Shown here piece by piece: positions 1 through 12,079 of a DNA stretch of 64,000 bases. A model generated the notes under the pieces. The model worked only from the letters and a program-made list of their open reading frames with translations. It searched no databases and was not told the origin of the DNA. Each line of letters opens with the position of its first letter. The first letter of the stretch is position 1. This DNA is from Uranotaenia lowii (Eukaryota; Arthropoda; Insecta; Diptera; Culicidae). The position numbers were made by a program, and so were the translations under genes. The DNA lies in assembly GCF_029784155.1 (NCBI RefSeq), contig NW_026597100.1:1-64000 (forward strand), in the 5' to 3' direction.

Positions 1-164
1 AAAGAACTGAAGCAACTGTCAATTCACATATAAACGGACCGTACTGACTTTTTGGAACCAGAACGTCAGTTCCCCTTTGATTTCAATGGCATTTTGGTAC
101 CAAAGCGTCAGAGCGGTACTGAAATGTCAGTTCGGAAATTTTATTCTCTTTCAGCCTCTTGGTT

Positions 165-328
165 TAGACCCGAATTTCGACCCAAACAACGCCATCCGTG
201 GTTCATTATACCAGTTTCAACTCAACATTTATAGAACTGGCATAAGGATTAATCCAAAACTTCTAAACCGTTTGACAGTTAATGGAACACGAGTGGGGTT
301 GCCAATTTTTTCTCCGGATTGGATCTTA
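165..328. repeat. Diverged direct repeat, copy A
   Basis: This stretch, with phrases such as GGCATAAGGATT and AATGGAACACGAGTGGGGTTG, recurs in the same orientation and order at about 725-915. The two copies bracket the hairpin at 329-567. They look like two parts of one older repeat, or a local duplication. No coding potential is recognised. Confidence 0.5.
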
Positions 329-567
329 CACAGTAAACGAAAATTACCGAGTTCGGTAATTTTTTTACCGAAATCCTAACATGTGTAAATCGTTAAACTG
401 TTCGGTAATTTTTTCGGTAAAAAATAAACGAACGTCGGTAAATCGACTCTTCATTTACCGATGTTCGTTTATTTTTTACCGAAAAAATTACCGAACAGTT
501 TAACGATTTACACATGTTAGGATTTCGGTAAAAAAAATACCGAACTCGGTAATTTTCGTTTACTGTG
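329..567. mobile_element. Hairpin MITE with TA target duplication
   Basis: The whole 239 bp folds back on itself. It begins CACAGTAAACGAAAATTACC and ends with the inverted complement GGTAATTTTCGTTTACTGTG, flanked on both sides by TA. Internal pieces such as CCTAACATGTGTAAATCG also pair with the opposite arm, so almost no loop remains. TA duplication suggests mobilisation by a Tc1/mariner-type transposase (inference). A second copy lies at 13457-13696 and a decayed fragment at about 54480-54560. Confidence 0.8.
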
Positions 568-724
568 TATTTCGTTGGTCCAATTCTTGTATAAATTGGA
601 CCTAAAAATATACCACGGGTACAGGTGCTCTAAGCTTAAACATGTATGAAGCAGGTTTGAAGCCAAAGATTTTGAAAGACACTCCTTAGAGCATCTGTAT
701 CCGTGGTCCAAACAACCGGTTTAG

Positions 725-915
725 AGCCAAATTCTGACCCATCAACCGCATCCGTGTTCCATTATTCCAGTTTCATCTCAAAAAAATTTAGAACCGGCAT
801 AAGGATTGTACCAAAACTGATGAGATTTTGATCCAATTTGACGCAGTTCTAATCCGTTTGATTGTTAATGGAACACGAGTGGGGTTGTCAGTTTTTTTTA
901 CTGGATTGGATCTAA
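725..915. repeat. Diverged direct repeat, copy B
   Basis: Second copy of the repeat at 165-328, with shared blocks around CATAAGGATT, AATGGAACACGAGTGGGGTTG and GGATTGGATCT. It differs by scattered substitutions and a short internal insertion. Confidence 0.5.
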
Positions 916-2690
916 TTTCTTTGCTTCAATTCTTGTATAAATTACCCAAGAATAGATCACGAATTCAGGTGCTCTTAGAGCACGCAATTCGTAACAAGGC
1001 CAGGGTGTCTACAGCTAGGGAGTAAGCATTTTGAGGAAAAGTAGGCAAGGGGTACAAAAAGTTTCTTAGTGGTGGAGGGGGGAGACGGAGCGCTTATTGA
1101 CAGCCAGTTGCTCACCTACCATGCCTACCATTACGATTGCCTGTCACAAGATGGTCGATTCCGTGTTTTGGTGTATTAACACACCCTGAACCCCTCGCCC
1201 TGAACGAGGCGGGGTGGACAGAAAGATAAACTTTAATATTTATATAGGCTGTCCCATTTGTCCTATTATGTCTAAGCGCGATTTAAAATAAACAGTGTAG
1301 GGGACTGGCGGGCTAAATGCGCATACATAGGAGAATACTCATATTATCTTATCTTATTATCTTATTACTCTGAGAACCATATGCACATGAGCGGACATCT
1401 GTTTTGTGTGTACGTTAGAGCTATTTTTTCATTAAAATCTCTAGTAGTTTTCAAGAAAATGATTTCATAATAAAAGTAGTCAAAATAGCCGATTCCCGAA
1501 ACCAGTTGGGATAAATGCGCATATTAATTTTTTTAGCTATTTCAGTTCTACTTTCAATACTTTCGTACAATTTAATTGAAAATGGTAGAAACTGATTTCA
1601 CGCATACGTCAAAGCTAAAATTTTGGCGAAATTTTAGATGTCACTAGTTTTTTTAATATACAGCACAGTTAGGGATGCCAAATGGCCATATTTCATGGTA
1701 ATATTGTGATCATATCATTTTTCTTATCAGATCAGAACTAAGCTCTTCTATTTTCACTGTAAGGATGTAATTAGAGCATAGGTTAATTGTTTTAATGATC
1801 AAAAGTAAAATAATTATATGGCTATTTTTTGTTGATAGAGCCATATGGGCATTCAAAACCTGTCTGTTATTCAAAAATCTAATCATTTATAACTTTGCTA
1901 AAGCTTCAATTTGTTGAATTTCTGATTTTCTGATGAATTGGAAAAAAACCATTACCATTTTTGTTTACAGATTCTGTACGCAAGATTATTTATTAAAGTT
2001 CAATATATTTTAACAAAACTGTTAAAAATCTTGTTAAATTTTAATTTTTTTTAAATTGTATAACAATAATTATTTTCCATGCCATGTGTCGAAAGCGGAT
2101 TACCCTCAAACTGCACTGGTTATTGTCGAGTCCGGCGGATGTTTCCCTCTTGCAAAATAGCTTTGGAAGAAACGCACATCGCATTCATCCGTCACAACAA
2201 TATTCTATCAACTGGAATCGGTCGTTTTTTCTCTCGGAGAAGCCGTTGAGAATTGCACCAATACCAACTCTCTTGAAATCGTACAGATTCACAAGTGGTA
2301 GTAAATCGGATATGTCGGGCTGTCTCTTCTTTTCGGTTCACAGACAACGTACATACTAGTTTTGTTATATAGACTTCTTAATAGACTATATACACTTTAT
2401 GATTTTATTTCAATTCGAAATTCTAATTTATCTTTTCTTTAATTACTATTTTATTCTCTTTGTTCCTATTCTCTACAGTTATTAATCTTGTTCTATCAGC
2501 CATTTCATCAATCGGCTGTATGCGCATATTACCCAATATGCGCATTTAGGAACACTTCTCCCTAAACACAAATTAGGAGCTAGTTAATCTGTTTCGCTTT
2601 TATGTTATCTATAGTCTACTTTTACATGCATCTGTAATAAATTTGATTCCAGTCAATCGTAGGCCAGTGATCGAATTTGTGATCGAAGAT
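916..2690. other. AT-rich spacer, no gene seen
   Basis: AT-rich sequence without a credible coding region. The only recurring pattern is ATGCGCAT(A/T), at about 1316, 1514, 2520 and 2538 in both orientations, possibly the remains of a transposon end. Short open frames here lack any recognisable motif. Confidence 0.4.
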
Positions 2691-2699
2691 TGCTCATTA

Positions 2700-3085
2700 G
2701 CTTCAGCACAGACTGATTTGCGATGACTTTGACCACTTTTTTCAGTCTTTTGCAAAGTTTTCGATAGAATCTGTAGACTTCACATGCTTTCTCAAATTCG
2801 ATTTGGTATGGGCCCAAAAAACTTCAATCGATTTCACCTGCTTCTTATATGTCTTAAGGTCCTATCTTACCTTGGCACGATGGACGGTTCCAAGGTAAAG
2901 GGTAATAGCACGCATGACTTCCCGGTTCAAGGTTTTGTCCACCGGACCCGGTTTCCGCCCAGTTTTTTTTGTCCACGAAGATGCTTTCCTCTTCAGACTT
3001 CCGAAATCGAAATCGCTCCAATGCGTACTTCTTTCGTTTTCGCCAACTGACTCAGCGAAATGTTGGGCAAAGTATACCATTTGTG
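2700..3085 (-). pseudogene. DD37E mariner transposase relic, internally deleted
   Basis: On the minus strand, 3080-2862 encodes a peptide with the segment GRKPGPVDKTLNREVMRAI, which matches the linker after the N-terminal helix-turn-helix of ITmD37E-type mariner transposases. Immediately downstream (2835-2700) another frame reads VKSIEVFWAHTKSNLRKHVK, resembling the (R)PIEKYWA region around the catalytic glutamate, followed by a TGA stop. The middle, with the two catalytic aspartates, is missing. Family assignment is from remembered motif similarity. It is a dead, internally deleted copy. Confidence 0.45.
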
Positions 3086-3289
3086 CACGATATTTTTGCG
3101 CTTTACCAGGGAATTTTCACGAAAATTATGAAAACTGGAGCTCACGATACACAAAGCTTTAAGTTAAACTATAAACAACATCACCCAGAAGAAATCAGTT
3201 GTTTAAACGTCATACCCTATGGGATACCCTATAATTCGGCATCACCTACTTATTTAGCATGTCAACATTTTTTTTAACATCGCAAACTG

Positions 3290-3480
3290 GTAAAATCCTC
3301 AAATAAATTTATTATTGTATATGGGGAACGTTTAAAAACCTTCGAATATCAAAAGGGGGTGCTATATTCCCGCGATAAGTAATTTTCAGAGGGGGGTACG
3401 TCGCAGCGTTACGATTTGTAACCTATGGAGCAAGGGGGTCAAAATTTTTTTTGCGTTACGTAATTTATGGATGCCGACTT
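3290..3480. repeat. Dispersed repeat of GTTACG / G-run type
   Basis: Non-coding segment with runs such as AAAAGGGGGTGCTATATTCC and CGTTACGTAATTTATGG. A related inverted arrangement (ACGTGACGAAATTTTCGACC followed by C-rich runs and CCTACGTAACAC) lies at about 52897-53040. This suggests a dispersed non-coding repeat family. No terminal repeats were delimited. Confidence 0.35.
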
Positions 3481-3747
3481 GAACATTCCTTAATCCTACA
3501 CTGAATTGTGTTTTTTTTTCACCATAATTTAATATTTTGATCATAGCTAAATAACTGTTTGGCCGAGGTTTTTTTTCATGTTCTTCATTTTAATTTATAT
3601 ATTCTTCAGCGTTGGATTTTATCAATATTCTTTTAACGAGTACAGGATATAGGATCTCAGTGGAAATTCATGTTTCTTCGAAGAGATCTAAATTCTACAA
3701 GAATATAGCGTACATCTTTCAAGGATATAATGGCTAGCACCTTACTA

Positions 3748-4144
3748 CCCAGACAATCATTTTGTGGGTATATCAAACTTGCAACACAAATATACGTGCA
3801 AATATTGCACGTGTAAACATATCGTATATAATGCAGCAAAACCAGTATATACCTACGTATCATTTTGGAGGCTATATAGGTACATAAGCACACATCTTCT
3901 TGATTTGGATTGAATTGTCGTAATAAAATCATGCAATGTATTTAAATACGATAAAGAATATGCATGGGACGTACATTGTAGGTGCAGATATACGAATTGT
4001 CGTAATAAAAACATGCGATGCACTTTAATACGATAAAGCATATGCATGGGCCGCACATTGTAGGAGCAGATATACGAAAATGAATTTAAATAACATTCAT
4101 ACGGTATAATTTGTAAAATAATAAACGACTTCTGGTTGTCTGGG
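3748..4144. mobile_element. MITE with CCCAGACAA termini, TA-flanked
   Basis: The element starts CCCAGACAATCA and ends in the inverted complement TGGTTGTCTGGG, with TA on both sides. The 397-bp interior contains a tandem duplication (3912-4075) and no coding sequence. If the MFSD6-like gene continues leftwards, it sits in that gene's intron. Confidence 0.6.
3912..4075. repeat. 82-bp tandem duplication
   Basis: Two adjacent copies of an 82-bp unit beginning GAATTGTCGTAATAAAA and ending GCAGATATAC. They differ at several positions (for example GGGACGTAC versus GGGCCGCAC), so the duplication is not recent. It lies inside the MITE at 3748-4144. Confidence 0.75.
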
Positions 4145-4186
4145 TAATGGTAACACCATCAGCCCACAGAAATAGCACTTTGTATG

Positions 4187-4260
4187 CCGTGACCGAGACT
4201 CGTACTCATGACCTCTGGCTTAGAAGACATAAACGCTATCCTCTAGGCCACCATCGGTGG
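4187..4260 (-). repeat. tRNA-like sequence, probable SINE head
   Basis: On the minus strand about 74 nt resemble a tRNA: an A-box-like TGGCCTAGAGGATAGCG, then AGGTCATGAGTACGAGTCTC as a B-box/T-arm, with potentially pairing ends. No intact cloverleaf with a clear anticodon was established. A tRNA-derived SINE or tRNA pseudogene is more likely than a working tRNA gene. Confidence 0.4.
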
Positions 4261-4387
4261 ATGTTTAATAAGTAAAAATTGCTGTAAACTAGTATATTCT
4301 ATCTAGTGTAATTGAAGAGTGGCTCCAGAGAGTAGCTACGGAGTTAAGATATACCTTCATGAAAAGAAATTCAAAACAAAAACTCAC

Positions 4388-4982
4388 CTTATTGTGATCC
4401 CAATTGTGGCAGCTGCTTTCCGCGGTACATTTTTCCTGCAGGATAAAGGCCCCCTTCCGGTTGCACATGAAATTAACCTGCGGAGAGCAGATTTCCGGTG
4501 GTGGATTACGACTGACGCCAAACATAAGGATCACGTACAGCACAATCGATACGATCAAGCTCAGTGCCGTCAAAATCCTCAGCCGCTTGCCGTAGGCAAA
4601 GGCACTCGATGTGGCCCATTTGTCTACTAGTAGGGCGAAAATGAGTGGCCCAAACAAGGCCACAATCGGAATAATTACCGAAATCGAATAGATTTCACTG
4701 AACTCGAACCCTTTGAAGGCCATATTCGACTGGAGGAAAGGGTAGATGCATCCCAGACCTGGAAAACAAATTGGCATCAGCTGCAAATTATGCAAGTTTT
4801 CATTTCTACTTTAACATCTTAAGTAAGGAATAACATCCAATCGAGATGCGCATTGATTCGGAAGTGCATCTGCCGTCTGGATGTCATATCTAGCCGATCA
4901 CTTACTTACCTCCATAGAATAGGAAAAGCACACATTTTAACGAGAGGCAATGTTTGCTCTCGAATAGCGGTTTGCCCTCCAT
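4388..4982 (-). CDS. MFSD6-like transporter, first two coding exons (partial)
   Basis: Exon 1 (4982-4910) starts with ATG, four codons after an in-frame TAA, and reads MEGKPLFESKHC followed by LSLKCVLFLFYGG. It ends at a GTAAGT donor. Exon 2 (4758-4388) follows a TTTTCCAG acceptor, continues LGCIYPFLQSNMAFKGF and ends at AAG/GTGAGT. The phases match (one base carried over), giving 148 codons. Three hydrophobic segments, about residues 14-34, 44-64 and 76-98, with the loop VDKWATSS between the second and third, fit the N-terminal part of a major facilitator superfamily protein. The FYGGLGCIYPFL block is what I recognise from the MFSD6 family (established knowledge; substrate poorly defined). 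The remaining exons were not found to the left and are either beyond a long intron or outside the window. A possible upstream non-coding exon is also unlocated. Confidence 0.75.
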
Positions 4983-5149
4983 CTTCCGGTGTTACGTGCT
5001 CATACGGACCGGGTTCTTGGCAAATGGTCCTATGCTGCACCCACGCAGTCTCTTCGAAGAGTTCCCTGTTTACCGTCGGTTTTCGGCTAGTGGTCCCGTA
5101 TACCAATGACGAATGTGGGGGGTTTTTCGTCACCTCTTCTTGCTAATTT

Positions 5150-6725
5150 TGCCAACTGTTGATGAGAGATAGATAAATTTATGTGACTGTGGGGTTGAAG
5201 GTTGGTCGAAGGTTATTTTTAAACCGTACAGAATTAATGGATTAATTTCTGCCAATTTTAGACATAGTTTTTCTCCCACTGATGATCAGTGCTGGTGGCT
5301 GCAACATAAGAAACTTCCCTTACAATCAGACAGATTTGATTTTTTTTTTTTTCAAATCTAATTTGAGAGTTAGGAAACACTTCTTTTAGCTTTTTTTGTT
5401 ATTGGAAAGGCTGATTTGAAAAAAAAACGAATTGGCACTTCCTGATATAAAATAATTTTAAAAGTTTTAAATTTCTAAATTATCATATTTATCACATGCT
5501 TTCAAGTGGCTACTAGTTGTTAAAACTTAAACTGGAAAGCTTTGCAAATTTAAGATTTTGATTTAAACATCTTAATAAAACTAGATAAAATTCATCAGCA
5601 TTTGAATGAATTAAATTAAATTAAATTAAAACCTTGGGAAAAATCTGTAATATATCATAAATCAGGATCCCAATCAAAATAAATACTTGGCCACGTCATC
5701 AAAACCCTTAATCGCAATATCCTAAGCACTGTTCCGTGGAATTTTGAATCAATGATCAGGCTCAATACAAATTAGTTATCTGTTTTTATTGAAGATTTTT
5801 TTATTGAAGAATCTGAATGCGCAAAAACGCGTGACGTCCTCAATTAAATTGAGTCAGTGGCATATAGCTTTTCTTCAAAAATTGGTGAAAGTATGTCAGA
5901 GTGCATTTTGCAAATGTATTCCAAAATTGAACAAAAGCATATTAGAGTGCATTTTAAGCCCCCCCAAACAGCCCGGAACGAAGGGTACATGTGAAAAATT
6001 CAATTATCGAGAAATGTTGACCTTTTCTGTCAGAAGGTGGTGTTAAGGTTTGTTAAAAGATTGTCCGTTGGCATTTATATGCAAAATTTCAAGAGCTAGG
6101 TATCTTTGAATATTATTATCCAAGGTTTCTATGGTAACCGTTCAATGATATTAAATGAATTTTCAAAAAGGCGATAAGTGAAATTATTTAATTAGTTTCT
6201 GAAATAAAGAAATGTTAATTTTAGCAAATACTTCAGTCCCGAAGTTTATTTTTTACTTTTTATTTATGTATGCTTTTATTCTGTGGCAAAAAAGAATAGA
6301 AAAACAAATATTTCATAGAAATTAAAGGAGCGTCTTCGAAATCCAAGATAAGTTCTTTAGAAACTTCATGCTCGAATTTTGTCTACAGTCAAGATGCGTA
6401 CATCCGGATGGTGAAAAAAAAGGTGCGAAATCGATGGCGAAAAAGGAGGTTTATGAATTTTTTGTGCAAACAGTCTAGTGCGAGAAAAAAATCACAATAA
6501 AATCATAATATAGTTGATAAAATTTAAAAAAAAACACGGCCCGAAAAATTGTCCACACAGTTACGATTTTTTCAAAAGTAAGCAATGTAAACAATCCACC
6601 ATCTGTCACTAAGCACAAACTGCATCCGTTGCGTAGCAAAGAAGTCCGCTCCGATGTTTTCAGATGCAAAAACGTTAAAATTTTCAAAATTTAGTGTTTA
6701 TTTTCAGTTCCAATACGATTTCTAC
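5150..6725. other. AT-rich spacer, no gene seen
   Basis: AT-rich sequence upstream of the first MFSD6-like coding exon. It contains an A+T microsatellite-like tract (AATTAAATTAAATTAAA at about 5610) and no recognised coding motif. It may be a 5' intron of the transporter gene. Confidence 0.4.
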
Positions 6726-6729
6726 GTTT

Positions 6730-7280
6730 GTTTTGAGAAAAATTGCCATTTCCCACAGTAGAATCCCAGTTGAGATTCGCAAACTGATCGAGGAAACGAG
6801 AATTGAAGGCAAAAGGTTGTCCGAAATCGCAAATGTTGTTAATCGACCACGATCGTCTATTCCAGCGGTCGGGGAACCGAGGTAAATTACCCCAAATGGG
6901 GTAAAAGTTAAATTCTTGGGGGTAACAGTGAATATTTTGTGAGTGAAAAGTGCATATGGGGGGTTATGGAGGGCATAATATGAAGATGAAAAATACGATT
7001 TCGTTTTTCTGTTCTTCGTCATGGGGTAATATCAACACAAATAAAAATGTTTTGGGGTAATGATTCAAAAAGTTCCCCGACCCCTGGCTATTCAATATGT
7101 GCTTCAGCAGAACTTCTAGAAAACTTTTTTCTTGGAAACAACTCCTGGAAGAGGATGCAAGCATCGCAAGACAACACATTCTTCTGCGGGAATTCAAACA
7201 AGGTGAGTGCTTCTAAGTTGGCTGACAGCTTTTCACAAAACGCCAACATCAAGGTTAGCCGAAGGTATGTATATTAGGGT
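6730..7280 (+). pseudogene. Tc1/mariner transposase N-terminal relic, interrupted
   Basis: The segment 6760-6860 reads IPVEIRKLIEETRIEGKRLS and then EIANVVNRPRSS, the first helix-turn-helix typical of Tc1-like transposases. After an inserted element (6862-7087), 7198-7268 reads KVSASKLADSFSQNANIKVS followed by RR, which fits the second helix-turn-helix (pattern KxSAxKLA...N.KVSxRTVRR). No catalytic DDE region is seen. Both halves are in plus orientation but are broken by frameshifts, so this is a relic. Confidence 0.5.
6862..7087. mobile_element. Short TIR element nested in Tc1 relic
   Basis: It starts CCAGCGGTCGGGGAAC and ends GTTCCCCGACCCCTGG, a 16-bp inverted repeat with one mismatch. CTATT lies directly on both outer sides. 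The interior is non-coding. The CAG-ending inverted repeat resembles hAT-type termini, but the visible direct repeat is only about 5 bp, so the superfamily is uncertain. Confidence 0.6.
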
Positions 7281-7482
7281 GTCCCAAAATTGTATAATTT
7301 CTGGAAATCTGGAGGCTCACCCTCCAAATGGTAGATTAGGATGTAGAGAACAAACTTTTGTATGAGGCCGACTAAAAAAAATCATGTTTAGAGGTTCCGC
7401 AAGGGCGATCTTTGAAAAAAATTCAATTTCAAAATATTTGATTTTAAATGGCTGGAACAAATATCAATTTCTTCTTTTGTCA

Positions 7483-7499
7483 CCCCCCCCCCCCCCCCC
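7483..7499. repeat. Poly-C run
   Basis: Seventeen consecutive C bases in an otherwise AT-rich spacer. Similar runs occur at 7811-7835 (C14 T C10) and 30944-30955 (C12). Length calls in such runs are sensitive to sequencing error. Confidence 0.9.
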
Positions 7500-7810
7500 T
7501 TCGAAATTTTCAAAAATCCGAAGGGGGAAATAAATAAAGTTTGAAGTAATTAATGTAAATTTCGAAAAAAAAATCAAGAATCCAAAAGATTACAAGTCGA
7601 AAAAAACAAATTTTGGAATATGGAAGTTATTCCACCTTTTGTATTCTTGATTTTATTGAATTTTTCGATAAAAAATTACTTGTTTTTTAGGTTTTGTTCA
7701 ATGATATTCTACTATATATACCACTATATATACTATATACCACTTTGTTGCATACAAGCTTTCGTGCAATTTATTTCAATTTATTTGTTTTTCGCATTAT
7801 TTTTTAATGT

Positions 7811-7835
7811 CCCCCCCCCCCCCCTCCCCCCCCCC
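7811..7835. repeat. Poly-C run
   Basis: C14, one T, then C10. It is about 320 bp from the C17 run and is not translated in any credible gene. Confidence 0.9.
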
Positions 7836-8334
7836 TCGCGATGTTCCAACTCCGAGTGAAAAAAGAAGGATTTGAAATTTGTTCCGGCCTAAATTCAGGG
7901 TTCAAAAATTTTCACAAAATTTATATATTTTATGTTTTTTAATTTTGTTTGGGTTAAATACTATACGGTAAAAATTAAAAATAAACCGAATTCGTATCCA
8001 AATTGAAAATAAGCAAGCTAATTTTAAGAAAAAAAAATTATTTGGTCAAAAAATTTTGTATTCAATAGTCCAAAATGTGTACCTAGCGTAAAATATTTTT
8101 GATACCAATGCCATCAAAAGATGCGGTTTTTTGTGCACTTAAACTTTGCTGAACAAAGCATGTTGTTTGTATCATCGTGTGAAGCACTATTTACGGTTTA
8201 ATCCTTAATAAAAATCACAATTTAGGATATTTTTTATTTAATTTATCCAATTCGTCTTGATGAATACCTACTTTAAAATCAAAACACTTGCAAGAAAAAG
8301 ACTTGGATGGTTTAAAGGAATCATCAGAAGGCTA

Positions 8335-9139
8335 TACTGCCCCTACTTTCATAACAGTCCCATATGCAAAAACAAGCAAGCGAGAAAATCAGCTTTTTCT
8401 GTTTTGGAATATATTTTTTAACTATGACCATTACATTCAGCATAAACGAAAATCGTTTGATGGAATGTGTTCTAGGTTGTCATAATAAATCGTACGACCT
8501 GAAATTTTAGAAATCGGGCCATAGGTAACGTCGGGAGCACCATTTTATTCGTTATGGGACTGTTATTCGAGCATATTTGAGACCTTTTTCAAATCTACTC
8601 GCATAACAGTCCCATCCAGAATATGTTTTGCTAACCAAGCTACTTTCTAAAACTTAAATTTGATCATTTTTGAACTTCTAAATGCAGTTATCAGAAAAAG
8701 AAACACACTTTTGGAAAAATATCGTGAATTCTACATTGTAAGTTGAATCTTTTTACGATTTTGATTGCATCTGTTAGTTTTTTGCTCAGGAAGACATTCC
8801 TTCCTTCTTACTGACTTGCCTTCGAGAACTAGTGTGCATAATTCGACACCAAGTGAGTTTAAATCTTTTTTAAATGATTTGAAGCAATAAATCAAAGACT
8901 ATTTCGCCGAAAGAAGCATTGAAAAGAAACCAAATCCGTGATATTTCACATATGGGACTGTTATGCGGGTATATTTCATATGGGACAGCCACAAGTTGAT
9001 ATTTTTTTCAAAATTTCTTGAACAAAATCTCTTTTTTAATTGTTTTATATTGAAGCCATATGTTCAAAATGACGAACTGTCAGGTTAGATGAAAAATGAC
9101 GAAAATTCATATGGGACTGTTATGCGAGTAGGGGCAGTA
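8335..9139. mobile_element. MITE with TACTGCCCCTAC termini
   Basis: The element begins TACTGCCCCTAC and ends with the inverted complement GTAGGGGCAGTA, flanked by TA on both sides. The inverted repeat continues inwards through ATAACAGTCCCATATG and its complement. The 805-bp interior is non-coding and repeats the GACTGTTAT motif in both orientations (8351, 8558, 8603, 8956, 9115). Confidence 0.75.
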
Positions 9140-12075
9140 TACATATGCCAAATTTGAGCTGAATTTGACAGCAAAAAAGGGTTGCACTGAATCTCAAGTG
9201 TGAAAGGGATTCTGAGACATTGTGTTCTGAAGAAGCATAAAAACTGGTTTTTCATCGAATATTTTATTTCTTTACCAATCGGTTGCTTAGTTATGATGAT
9301 TTTATTAAAATTTAAGTTAAGACTAACATTTGACCTGAAGACTGCAACTCGATTGGACTTAAAACAAAAAAGTTATGGCTGTTCAAAGATTGTATTTTGG
9401 TGACTTTCAATTATGCATATACATAAGGAAGTGTTTTACTATAAAACATGACATGACATTTCTGTCGATTGATTAAATATGTGCTTAAGCTTATTTTTCA
9501 TGAGAATAACAACGGTATGGGCAATTTTTAGATTGACTGTATTTACAATTATTATACCTTCTAAGCAGACATAATAGATGTTTGAGGGTAAAACACTGAA
9601 CCTATTTCCGGTTCCTTTGTATGTTCAAAATATTATGTTTTCTATGGGATGGCATATGAAAAAAAAATCGATTCATAAGGGCCCCCCGAGAAAAATTGCC
9701 CCGAGCCCCCGGTGGCTTAATACGGCCCTGGCTATCATCCTCCAAAAAATTACCCCAATTTATCAAAGCAAATTGTAGCCACGTGACCGAAGACAACGCG
9801 TTTCTATCATAAGTAGCTTTGGGTTAGCATATGTACTAGGTACTTAGTACATCCGAAGAATCGCTGCGATCATCTCATTGAACACCGGCCGTTAAATTTT
9901 TGCTCTACCCGTGCCATAAAGTGGTTCAAATTAAGTAGGCACCAGATGATGCGCTAGGCGCGTCGCTATTCAAAGTAGTGGCGACGGCAATAGACATATT
10001 TTCTCGTTTGGAGAATATGTCCTCTTCGGTCATCTTTTACCGCCACATAAATTACCTCATAACGCGAGAAAGGTGTTTGAATTGCACAACGCATAACTCA
10101 AACCACCTTAAACAGGATAAGATAGTTGGTGTATTATGCTGCACTACGTGATACTGAAATTTCCAAAAAGGTCATCGTTATTGAGGCAAACTCAACGTCT
10201 TCATTTATCACCTCGACGAAATGTTTATAATCGTGGGGGTGTTTCACAAGTTTCCATCGGCTGATCTGACTTGCATTGGCTCCGAAGTAAATAAGATGCA
10301 ACATTTGTTTACATTCTAGGACGCCGATTGGAATGATGGGACGTGTTACAATGTTTCAGTTTGAGCAACAAGTGAAGAAAGTGAGAGTGATTTAATGAAC
10401 CTTAATAACAGATCTATGAGATGCTACAAATACTATAAAAAGGATCAAAACTTTGCAACGACCTGGAAATCTCATTTGAATCTATGCAAAGGTGTAAAAT
10501 GAAAATATGATACGATCACATCAGATCGTGTCGGGATTTCATGTTGAGAAAATATGCTTGTACACAAGGCGGGTAACAAGTGCTCACATTTTTGTCTGTG
10601 ACAAATCACCTGCTGTTACACAGATTTAAGGAGCCGGCACAGTGATCACTGAATTGCACAAACGAAGGTGTTACTAAGGATTCAGGAAAACCATAATATG
10701 AACCTTTTCATTACTTTCGATCAACTTCTCATGCTTTCAAAAATTGCTTCAATGCTTTCAAAAATTATTAACCCACTCAAAAACAGGAATGAGGATTAAA
10801 AATCAACAGTTGCTGTACCGTCACTTAACGAGAACGATGGGCTATTTTATAATGCTTCAATTATATTTTTCGAATGCGTTTGACAGTGAAAATAAGCGGC
10901 GGCATTCGGTGACATCTGCCATCGCGTAAGGTAGCCGGTGCGGGAATAGAATAGCGACAAGAAGAGAAAAAAATACCCGAAACAAAAGAATATTTTGAAA
11001 AAAAAAACTCGAGGCCATGGCCGACACAGCGAGAGCAAGTGGATCATCACAACATCAACCTGCCTCTAAACGTCTCGCCAGTCTGGTTGATCTATTTTTA
11101 CTGACACAATTCGAGAGTTGCCGTTCGGATTGTGACTTTTTGGTGATTTTTCTGTTTATCAATGATTCATTTGAATTTGTTAGGCTGTTGATAAAGACAA
11201 CTCTACAAGATTGTTAAATCAAATTGATCTTATCGCTGCAAATTTTTTAAGAATGCCGTAAAATGGGGTGAATAGAGACATTTTCCGAACTATTTCCCTG
11301 ATATATTTGGCAAATGCTACTTTTTTAGCACCTGATTTGTTTTATATGGTGTATTCTGTTGACCTGAACAAAACTTAATCAAAGAAAAATTTGAGTTGAA
11401 AAAGTTTTTTACTACCAATTTTTAAACATTAATTTATGTTCACCCCCAAAGTTGGGTATTCAGAAACTTATCTATTGTGGAACTCGTGTACCTGAAAACT
11501 GTTCAACAAAAAAAGCATTCAGTTAAGCTTCCATCTTTTAAAACGCAAATCAGTGCATAGTTTTTCGCCTTGTTAACTTTTGAAGGTGGAACTCAATAAA
11601 GTGAAAATCGAATTCTCAAGTTCGGTAAAATATTAGGTGATTAGATACTTCAGATGTTAAAGACTTTAATTTTCACTAAAGCTAACGACATTTTCATATT
11701 TCACAGACTAATTGATCATTTCGAAACTGTTGCTGTAAAGGAGTGATTATTTCTAATCGCTTATAGAACATACATGTAAATTGCACAAATATTTCTGTAA
11801 AACAATGGTTCGTTATCAATAAATGAATTATGTTGAACAGAATCATGCATAAGTTATTAATTTTGGGAAATCATAATAAAAAAAAGATAACAATTAACAC
11901 TGAACAGTATGTTTCCCCGATTGCCTCTTTTCAATTATTTAGTGATTTTCCAGCAATCGTGTTTGCTGGTTTCATCAACCAACGAAAATTGCTGGAAAGC
12001 GAGATAAAATCTAGCAAAATTTCCTGGTTTTCTGTATAGGAACGATAGCGACAGAAACGTTCAAGGCGATCGGTG
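9140..12075. other. AT-rich spacer with transposon-end fragments
   Basis: No gene is seen. At 9681-9733 a GC-rich fragment ending CCCGGTGGCTTAATACGGCC followed by CTG looks like a single terminal inverted repeat of a DNA transposon whose other end was not found. At about 11950-12030 the motif (A/T)TTGCTGG occurs several times in both orientations, related to sequence at about 29780-29890. Confidence 0.35.
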
Positions 12076-12079
12076 CAAA

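Noticed and set aside
2084..2359. A 91-codon plus-strand frame
   Set aside because: No motif, no splice or regulatory context; likely chance.
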